From Candidatus Gastranaerophilales bacterium (GTDB lineage Bacteria > Cyanobacteriota > Vampirovibrionia > Gastranaerophilales > UBA9971): a stretch of 10,921 nt of DNA. The translations under genes and the position numbers were made by a program. The stretch spans positions 1-10,921 of the forward strand of contig JANQGS010000100.1 in assembly GCA_028277195.1 (NCBI GenBank). Direction: 5' to 3'. Under the pieces are notes generated by a model. That model was given only the letters and a program-made list of their open reading frames with translations. It was not told the DNA's origin and did not search any database. Every line of letters starts with the position of its first letter. Positions within the stretch are counted from its first letter, which is position 1. This document shows, one piece after another, positions 6,572 to 10,921 of this stretch.

Positions 6572-8207
6572 AAATATCCTCTCTCAAAACTGGAATTATA
6601 AAGGAAAAAGTGCTGCCTTTCTCAAATTCACTTTCAAACCAAATCTCACCGCCATGCGCCTCTACAAGCTGCTTTGCAATAGGCAGGCCAAGCCCCGTGC
6701 CCCCTACTTTCCGGGTTAATGAGCTTTCTATCTGCTGGAATTTATCAAAAACCTTTGGCATGTCCTCTTTTTTTATGCCTATTCCGTTGTCTGTCAGGCT
6801 AACTTTTGCCCTGTCGCCTATTTCTTCAATTTTTACCCGTATCTCGCCGTTTTCAGGAGTGAATTTTATTGCGTTTGACACTAAATTTGACACAACCTGC
6901 TCAATCCTGGCCGTATCGCCATTGACTTTAAGCTCTTCTGTTCCTGTTTCAAGTTTAATGGCAATGTTTTTCTTTTTTGCAAGGTGCTCAAAACTGGATA
7001 ATACAAACTTAACAGGCTCAATAATATTACAAGGGGCAAACCTGTACTCCATTTTACCGGCCTCAATCTTGGATAAATCAAGCAGGTCATTGATAATCCC
7101 TGATAACCTGTCAATATTCCTCTGGGCAAGGCTGAGAAAATTGCCCTGGGTATCGCTAATCCCTCCCATCCTGCCGGATAACAGCATATCGAGGGAGCTT
7201 TTTATTGAAGTTATGGGGGTTCTCAACTCATGGGAAACGATTGAGATAAACTCTGATTTCAGCCTCTCCAGCTTTTCCAGTTTAACGTTGGTTTTTTTAA
7301 GCTCCTCGTAGAAAAGAGCGCTCTCCAGCGGCAGGGAAACCTGCTTTACCACTGTCTGGAAACAGGTTGAATCCTCGCCCGTAAAGCGGTCTTCCCTTAT
7401 TATCTCAACCGTGCCGAAAAACTGGTCGGATGTATTTATAGAGGAAAAAAGCCTGTCCCACACCAGGATATCAAGGTCAAACAGCCCTTCGTTGTTTTTA
7501 ATGTTTATTTCCGGGTTTATGTTGTTGATAGAAAGGCTGAAGGGGAGCTCACTGTCCTCAAAAAGGCTTTTATACCCGATAAGCGCCCGCAATTTAAGCC
7601 CTTCTTCAAGTCTTTTTGAAATTGGGTGCAGGGAATTGATTATAAGCGTGGCATTTTCCGGCTCATTAATCACCAGGGCATGGCACAGGGAGAAATTAAG
7701 GCTTTTTTCCAGCCCGTTATTCATGATATTGATGAGTTTTGACTTATCCAGCGTACCCGCGAGCTGTGAGCTTGTAGAATAGAGAACATTAAGCTGGTAA
7801 AGGCTCTTTGCCAGCTCGTTGTTATTTGTGTAGAGTATATCCAGCAGCTTTTTAATCCTTAAGTGGGCATTTACGGTTGCTATCAGTATGTTTTCATTGA
7901 ACGGTTTTGTTATATACCCGTCTGCGCCTACTAAAACTTCTTCTGAGGAGGAGTCTTTTGAGGTAAGGAGGATTATCTGGGTATCATTGGTTTTATTCTG
8001 GAGTTTAAGGTTTTTGCAGATATTCGATATATTAATACCCGGGCTTGATGTATCGATAATGGCAATATCCGGGCAAAGCTCTTCTGCCTGGCTTATTGCC
8101 TGCTGCTCGTCAGTTGCGGGGAATATTTCATACCCGACACCGGACAGCAGTTCGCTCAGGTCTTTATTTGTTCGGGGACAGGAGCATATTATAAGGATTT
8201 TTGACAT
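6546..8207 (-). CDS. Soluble hybrid histidine kinase: degenerate receiver - GAF-like - HisKA - HATPase
   Basis: A 553-residue protein with no membrane segment. The N-terminal receiver-like domain (1-118) keeps the phosphorylatable D52 (IIDTSSPG), T82 and K101 (YITKPF). It lacks the acidic metal-binding pair: where receivers have DD, this has ICSC at 7-10. A helix and a GAF-like sensor region follow (about 140-298). Next come HisKA with the phospho-acceptor H326 (SHELRTPITSIKSS) and HATPase_c, with N box N441/N445, G1 DNGIGI (473-478) and G2 GGTGLGL (502-508). The kinase core is complete. Autophosphorylated H326 should pass phosphate to the overlapping downstream CheY-like regulator. No Shine-Dalgarno sequence is seen before the ATG, and the leader contains a short hairpin (AAGTTT-TGT-AAACTT). 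The signal is unknown. Confidence 0.92.
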   Translation of the reverse strand: MSKILIICSCPRTNKDLSELLSGVGYEIFPATDEQQAISQAEELCPDIAIIDTSSPGINISNICKNLKLQNKTNDTQIILLTSKDSSSEEVLVGADGYITKPFNENILIATVNAHLRIKKLLDILYTNNNELAKSLYQLNVLYSTSSQLAGTLDKSKLINIMNNGLEKSLNFSLCHALVINEPENATLIINSLHPISKRLEEGLKLRALIGYKSLFEDSELPFSLSINNINPEINIKNNEGLFDLDILVWDRLFSSINTSDQFFGTVEIIREDRFTGEDSTCFQTVVKQVSLPLESALFYEELKKTNVKLEKLERLKSEFISIVSHELRTPITSIKSSLDMLLSGRMGGISDTQGNFLSLAQRNIDRLSGIINDLLDLSKIEAGKMEYRFAPCNIIEPVKFVLSSFEHLAKKKNIAIKLETGTEELKVNGDTARIEQVVSNLVSNAIKFTPENGEIRVKIEEIGDRAKVSLTDNGIGIKKEDMPKVFDKFQQIESSLTRKVGGTGLGLPIAKQLVEAHGGEIWFESEFEKGSTFSFIIPVLREDIYAKSNINS

Positions 8208-8265
8208 AACAATAAAGTTTACAAAACTTATAAGTATGTATATTTTAACAGAAAAAAATGTAACA

Positions 8266-8293
8266 GTTCACCCCGGGTCAAGCCCGGCATGAC
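8266..8293. repeat. Single GC-rich REP-like palindromic element
   Basis: CCGGG (8273-8277), TCAAG loop, CCCGG (8283-8287), with partly complementary outer arms (GTTCAC and CATGAC). The surrounding 8208-8338 spacer is AT-rich, so the element stands out. It resembles the widespread intergenic palindrome whose core reads CATGCCGGGCTTGACCCGG, known from several bacterial phyla. On the minus strand the nearest U-run is about 17 bases beyond the stem, so it is not a textbook terminator, though it could slow readthrough from higA into the kinase gene. Nothing else is evident in the spacer. Confidence 0.5.
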
Positions 8294-8338
8294 AAAATTA
8301 TAAGCACATTCTGGTATAAATGCGGCCTGCCCTCAACA

Positions 8339-8650
8339 CTAAGCGCTCTTAACCTTACTGTAATCAATCGGTATTATGTTAGACAAGTCATTTTGAATCT
8401 TTCTCTCAGACTCTAATAATTCAAACTCAGACTGCAACCGTAAAAAATACCCTTTTGTTAAACCAAAATATTTAGTAAGCCTTAAATCAGTATCTGCGGT
8501 AATATTTCTCTGTCCCCTGATAATGGCGTTTATCCTGTTGGAAGGGACTCCGATAGCCCTTGCAAGCGCGTTTTGGGAAAGGTTTAACGGCTCGAGGAAC
8601 TCCTCGAGCAAAATTTCGCCAATGGCAGGTATTTCTATATATTCTGTCAT
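8339..8650 (-). CDS. higA: HigA-type antitoxin, XRE-family HTH
   Basis: From ATG at 8650 the product is 103 residues: MTEYIEIPAIGEILLEEFLE, the classic HigA opening, then an XRE helix-turn-helix at about 23-60 (LSQNALARAIGVPSNRINAI) containing RGQRNITADTDLRL. HigA proteins bind and neutralise the HigB ribonuclease and repress their own promoter. The frame extends back to an ATG at 8698, but that would start inside the predicted promoter and add an atypical leader. The 8650 start has AGGA 8 bases upstream and matches the family. Unlike most higBA operons, where the genes nearly touch, 96 bases separate it from higB, and that gap carries a promoter. The C-terminal tail is somewhat long (about 80-103). 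Confidence 0.92.
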   Translation of the reverse strand: MTEYIEIPAIGEILLEEFLEPLNLSQNALARAIGVPSNRINAIIRGQRNITADTDLRLTKYFGLTKGYFLRLQSEFELLESERKIQNDLSNIIPIDYSKVKSA

Positions 8651-8676
8651 TTTTTGTCCTGAAATTTTATCTTTGT

Positions 8677-8709
8677 TTGTATTATACACTATGTACAACG
8701 TACAATCAA
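8677..8709 (-). promoter_or_regulatory. Internal higA promoter with operator-like inverted repeat
   Basis: On the minus strand, TTGATT (8709-8704), exactly 17 bases, then a perfect TATAAT (8686-8681), followed by higA 30 bases downstream. The spacer contains the inverted repeat TGTAC-AAC-GTACA (8692-8704), and a wider TTGTA/TACAA pair spans 8677-8698 across the -10 box. Position and symmetry suit an autorepressor such as HigA or the upstream HTH protein. Binding is inferred. Confidence 0.65.
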
Positions 8710-8746
8710 GTTATACTGGTCGGAATTATTTAAGCAATGCGGTATA

Positions 8747-9028
8747 TCAATGATAATCGATAATTTCGACCTCATAAGCATCATTGTCAATCCATTTAAA
8801 ACAAATGCGCCATTGTTGATTAACCCTGATGGAATACTGTCCTTTTCTGTTGCCTTTCAGGGACTCCAGTTTATTGGCGGGAGGCATTGAAAGGTCAATT
8901 AATTCAGCGGCAATATTAATACTTCGCAGTTTCAGCAAAGCTCTTTTCTGTATATCAGCGGGAAGTTTTTTTGAAATTTCCGCCCTGAATATCTTTTCTG
9001 TTTCCTTGCATTTAAAAGACTTTATCAT
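8747..9028 (-). CDS. higB: HigB/GraT-type RelE-superfamily toxin
   Basis: A 93-residue protein with the HigB (plasmid maintenance killer, RelE fold) pattern. It opens MIKSFKCKETEKIF; the middle has LESLKGNRKGQYSIRVNQQW (about 54-73), where R74 follows at once (WRICFKW); the C-terminus is AYEVEIIDYH. Family members are ribosome-dependent mRNA endonucleases. The conserved basic and aromatic residues, including R74 and the terminal DYH, are present, so it should be active. It lies 10 bases after the small HTH gene, with a weak ribosome-binding site, suggesting coupling or a shared transcript. higA follows after 96 bases. Toxin-before-antitoxin order is normal for the family; a preceding regulator is not. 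Confidence 0.92.
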   Translation of the reverse strand: MIKSFKCKETEKIFRAEISKKLPADIQKRALLKLRSINIAAELIDLSMPPANKLESLKGNRKGQYSIRVNQQWRICFKWIDNDAYEVEIIDYH

Positions 9029-9038
9029 ATGTGGCCGC

Positions 9039-9248
9039 TCAGGCCTCTTTTTCGAATTTTACTTTATAGTTTAAAGCCCTGAGTATTATTTCTAATTCAT
9101 TCAAATTCACAGTGCCTTTTTTTAACTTAGATGATAAATTTTGTACACTGTATGGTTTGCCTTTTGCTTTAGAAATCTTTTCCGCTAAAAAGGTCAAAGT
9201 TACAGCATTGTCCAGCGCTAATTTTCTTATTTCATTGCCTAAACTCAT
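9039..9248 (-). CDS. Small HTH (XRE/Cro-like) DNA-binding protein
   Basis: A 69-residue protein with one helix-turn-helix: TLTFLAEKISKAKGKPYSVQ then NLSSKLKKGTVNLNELEIIL (about 17-56), ending ALNYKVKFE. This is the compact Xre/Cro-like form common in mobile and toxin-antitoxin loci. It is first in a probable three-gene unit with higB and higA, only 10 bases upstream of higB. A third regulator in a higBA locus suggests extra control or a remnant of a neighbouring module. Upstream DNA (9249-9300) is extremely AT-rich and no Shine-Dalgarno sequence is visible. It is divergent from the 46-residue gene, whose promoter palindromes are its most plausible target (inference). Confidence 0.8.
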   Translation of the reverse strand: MSLGNEIRKLALDNAVTLTFLAEKISKAKGKPYSVQNLSSKLKKGTVNLNELEIILRALNYKVKFEKEA

Positions 9249-9300
9249 TATTTAAAAATAAACTATATATTAAAAAATTAAAATATAGCTTAACTAAATC

Positions 9301-9352
9301 TTGACTATTTTAAATTAATAGTTTAAAATTAAATTATTAATTTAAGACTATT
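9301..9352 (+). promoter_or_regulatory. Promoter with nested inverted and direct repeats
   Basis: TTGACT (9301-9306), 17 bases, TAAAAT (9324-9329) forms a near-consensus sigma70 promoter pointing right. A perfect 11-bp inverted repeat, TTAAATTAATA (9310-9320) and TATTAATTTAA (9335-9345), flanks the -10 box. A smaller CTATT/AATAG palindrome (9305-9321) fills the spacer. The 7-mer GACTATT recurs at 9303-9309 and 9346-9352. This is how a tightly repressed operator region looks. The divergent HTH gene begins 52 bases to the left. Confidence 0.65.
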
Positions 9353-9370
9353 AACAAAAAGGAGCGCAAA

Positions 9371-9511
9371 ATGGGCAAAAAACAGAAACTCTCAAAAATC
9401 AACAAAAAAGCATCCGATGAGTGCATGGATAATTTAGCGCTTAACGAGGGAATTTTTGAAAATAACCGATTAATGGCAATTTTCCCGGCTAAATTGTTTT
9501 TAATTATATAG
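9371..9511 (+). CDS. Small hypothetical protein, 46 residues (possibly truncated)
   Basis: Unrecognised, but the expression signals are the best in the window: a near-consensus promoter upstream and a strong Shine-Dalgarno sequence, AAGGAG, 6 bases before the ATG at 9371. The product starts MGKKQKLSKINKKASDECMD and becomes hydrophobic at the end (MAIFPAKLFLII, 35-46), ending at TAG 9509-9511. The N-terminal half is basic, hydrophilic and helix-like. The abrupt switch to a hydrophobic tail could mean a small membrane-targeted peptide, or an older gene cut short by the DNA that brought in the next ORF. The following 350-residue gene starts 20 bases later and probably shares the transcript. Confidence 0.6.
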   Translation: MGKKQKLSKINKKASDECMDNLALNEGIFENNRLMAIFPAKLFLII

Positions 9512-9531
9512 GAAGAAAGCAAGGGAAATCT

Positions 9532-10584
9532 ATGCACTTAAACATTGCAGAATTTCCCCATATATGCCAAATACCGCAAGCGCGGGGCAATAGCCCCGGG
9601 TTTGGGAGTTTGACGGGGAACATATCCAATTCCTCGCAGCGGGGCATGAGTGAGCTTTTTGGTTCGCGCATTGACCCCGTGGTGGAGTCTGATTTTTTCG
9701 GGGCGAGAAAGGCGGTCGGGTGTTTTGAGGAGCTGGAAAAAGAGGTAAACAGGCTTGAAAAGACGCAGAAAACCCTGGCCGCAACGGGCCTGGTATGCCC
9801 CACAACCAGGAGGATGAGCAGCGTTGAGGAGAACAACCCGTGGAGGAACTTGCTTTTAGGAGGAATTGCCCTGGCGCATTTGCCGGGGGATGCGAGGGAG
9901 ATGCTGCGGGCCTGGCATGAGGGTGTAAATATATTCAGGACACACAAAGCGCCTGTTTACCGGGGACAACATCCTATGAGCCTTCTTAATGGAACCTTTG
10001 CTGAGCGTCTGCTTAAATATAATTGGATAGAAAAACTTGATAAGCCATTATATATGACAAATTTTGGCAAAACTATACGTGACAAGCTGGGAATAAAGCT
10101 TTCCAATATAGACGAAACTCAAGTAGTTAAGGGCATTACAACCAAAAGCGGCAGAGTCCTCATACCGGATCGTTACCCTCCATTTTTCAAGTTTGAGGGG
10201 ACTAAATTCCAACAGTTTATGGGCGACTCACTGTTAAGAGTTTCCAGATTAGGTGTACTTACAAGCGCACTGGTTGAAGTGCCGGCACTTGTTAAGTCCA
10301 TTACAGAAACAGAAGGTACTATATTAGATAAAGCAAAGGCTTTTGGAATACAGTTAATTAAATCAACTGCCTTTGTTGGACTTATTACAGGTGGTATAAT
10401 TTTGGGTGGCGCAGCTTTAGGCGGTAGTCTACTTGCAGGAACATTAATAGGCGGAACCGCAATCGGCAACCTCATAGGTATGGGAATTGGTTCTGCTGCC
10501 GCTATAATCGCATCTAATAAATTAAACAAGCAGATTGATAAATTTTTTACTGATGATAGTGATTGCTCAGACCGGTATATCTAG
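9532..10584 (+). CDS. Hypothetical composite protein with C-terminal glycine zipper
   Basis: A 350-residue protein of unrecognised family. Start at ATG 9532, with AAGGG about 6 bases upstream. Residues 1-50 are polar and low in complexity, with no signal peptide. Residues 65-83 (CFEELEKEVNRLEKTQKTLA) suggest a short coiled coil, and a WRNLLLGGIALAHLPGDARE block sits at 104-123. Residues 281-322 form a glycine-zipper membrane segment (FVGLITGGIILGGAALGGSL and on through GGTAIGNLIGMGIGSAAA), as in pore-forming or membrane-inserting proteins. Hand-counted GC is about 55% for 9601-9960 but about 40% for 9961-10560, with a matching change in glycine codons (GGG/GGC to GGA/GGT). This points to a junction near residue 140. 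Its last 18 bases overlap the convergent 80-residue gene. Confidence 0.75.
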   Translation: MHLNIAEFPHICQIPQARGNSPGFGSLTGNISNSSQRGMSELFGSRIDPVVESDFFGARKAVGCFEELEKEVNRLEKTQKTLAATGLVCPTTRRMSSVEENNPWRNLLLGGIALAHLPGDAREMLRAWHEGVNIFRTHKAPVYRGQHPMSLLNGTFAERLLKYNWIEKLDKPLYMTNFGKTIRDKLGIKLSNIDETQVVKGITTKSGRVLIPDRYPPFFKFEGTKFQQFMGDSLLRVSRLGVLTSALVEVPALVKSITETEGTILDKAKAFGIQLIKSTAFVGLITGGIILGGAALGGSLLAGTLIGGTAIGNLIGMGIGSAAAIIASNKLNKQIDKFFTDDSDCSDRYI

Positions 10585-10809
10585 AGCATCACCTATTTGG
10601 CGAACAATGTCTTGAATTGATTGTTTTGGTTTTTGCCCCTTGGCCCTACCTCTTCGCATTGCTTCCATCATATCATCACCTTCCTTGTCAACAGTTTTTA
10701 CAAGGCCTTTTATAAATTTTGAAGTACTTGAAAACCCAACCTTGGCGACTGCGGGCTGCGCATAATTTATTTTATTCTGAGGGCTGATATTGCTTACACC
10801 ATTTATCAT
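10567..10809 (-). CDS. Small hypothetical protein, 80 residues
   Basis: Unrecognised. It begins MINGVSNISPQNKINYAQPA, a polar Asn/Gln/Pro leader, then VGFSSTSKFIKGLVKTV and a basic stretch MRRGRAKGQKPKQS (about 50-64), ending IVRQIGDALDIPV. It is predicted soluble and cytoplasmic. The start is supported by an excellent ribosome-binding region (GAGGTGAAGG just upstream of the ATG). A TTGACA lies on the minus strand at 10864-10859, but no well-spaced -10 accompanies it. The leader style resembles small proteins I associate with Gastranaerophilales genomes, and it shares a GF-x-S motif with the N-terminus of the 350-residue neighbour. The two genes converge and overlap by 18 bases at their stops. 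Confidence 0.65.
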   Translation of the reverse strand: MINGVSNISPQNKINYAQPAVAKVGFSSTSKFIKGLVKTVDKEGDDMMEAMRRGRAKGQKPKQSIQDIVRQIGDALDIPV

Positions 10810-10921
10810 AAACCTTCACCTCGTATTTATAGTTATCCAAAATATATTTTACCATATCTGTCAATATTTATAACAAAAAACATACCTGAATTTTAACGGT
10901 AATTTAATAAATCTTTACAAA

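Noticed and set aside
6610..7311. 233-residue plus-strand ORF opposite the histidine kinase
   Set aside because: It lies wholly antisense to a confidently identified kinase core, has a Ser/Leu-rich shadow composition and no recognisable domain.
8651..8698. N-terminal extension of HigA starting at 8698
   Set aside because: It would begin inside the predicted promoter, lacks a ribosome-binding site, and adds residues foreign to the HigA family; the 8650 start fits better.
9504..9947. 147-residue minus-strand ORF opposite the GC-rich part of the 350-residue gene
   Set aside because: Long antisense frames are expected in GC-rich coding DNA; it has no ribosome-binding site or family features, whereas the plus-strand gene has both a good start and downstream continuity.
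10173..10529. 118-residue minus-strand ORF rich in Pro/Ile/Ala
   Set aside because: It is the reverse complement of the glycine zipper; the proline-rich sequence is an artefact of glycine codons.
1..10921. tRNA, rRNA, CRISPR array, insertion sequence
   Set aside because: No cloverleaf with GTTCRA-type arm, no regularly spaced repeats and no transposase-like ORF was recognised on either strand.

Overview
The window (about 43-45% GC by eye) looks like bacterial chromosome. The best guess is a non-photosynthetic relative of the Cyanobacteria (Melainabacteria/Gastranaerophilales type). The reasons are a cyanobacterial-style PDZ/radical-SAM/DUF512 protein, a secreted protein built of RLxxLExxxFG repeats, and small proteins starting with polar low-complexity leaders. 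No rRNA or other marker gene is present, so this assignment is an inference of moderate strength.

Layout. At 1-571 a thiamine-binding (MTH1187/DUF77) gene runs off the left edge and is divergent from a holin-like four-helix membrane protein, whose promoter overlaps the other gene's start. At 577-934 a small hypothetical gene lies between two intrinsic-terminator hairpins. At 959-4817 three minus-strand genes probably form one transcription unit: the DUF512 protein, a minimal nucleotidyltransferase (MNT) with no HEPN partner, and a seven-helix HD phosphodiesterase of the PgpH class, predicted to degrade c-di-AMP. A 55-bp copy of the DUF512 3' end sits directly upstream of the MNT gene. At 4864-6182 two plus-strand genes encode an unrecognised basic protein and the secreted repeat protein. 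At 6203-8207 a soluble hybrid histidine kinase with a degenerate receiver overlaps a stand-alone CheY-like regulator. At 8339-9248 a HigB/HigA toxin-antitoxin pair is preceded by a third gene, a small HTH protein. higA has its own promoter with an operator-like palindrome. At 9301-10809 a well-formed promoter with inverted repeats drives a 46-residue ORF and then a 350-residue protein ending in a glycine zipper. GC falls from about 55% to about 40% inside that gene, and its tail overlaps a convergent 80-residue gene.

The left two thirds is ordinary core and signalling content: second-messenger turnover, two-component signalling and envelope proteins. From about 8.2 kb rightwards it looks accessory: toxin-antitoxin genes, AT-rich regulatory DNA, and an apparently composite gene. 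No tRNA, CRISPR array or insertion sequence was seen. No gene-free stretch exceeds 300 bases. The longest gaps are 8208-8338, 9249-9370, 851-958 and 10810-10921; the first three are described below. The last holds only the ribosome-binding site and possible promoter of the 80-residue gene.
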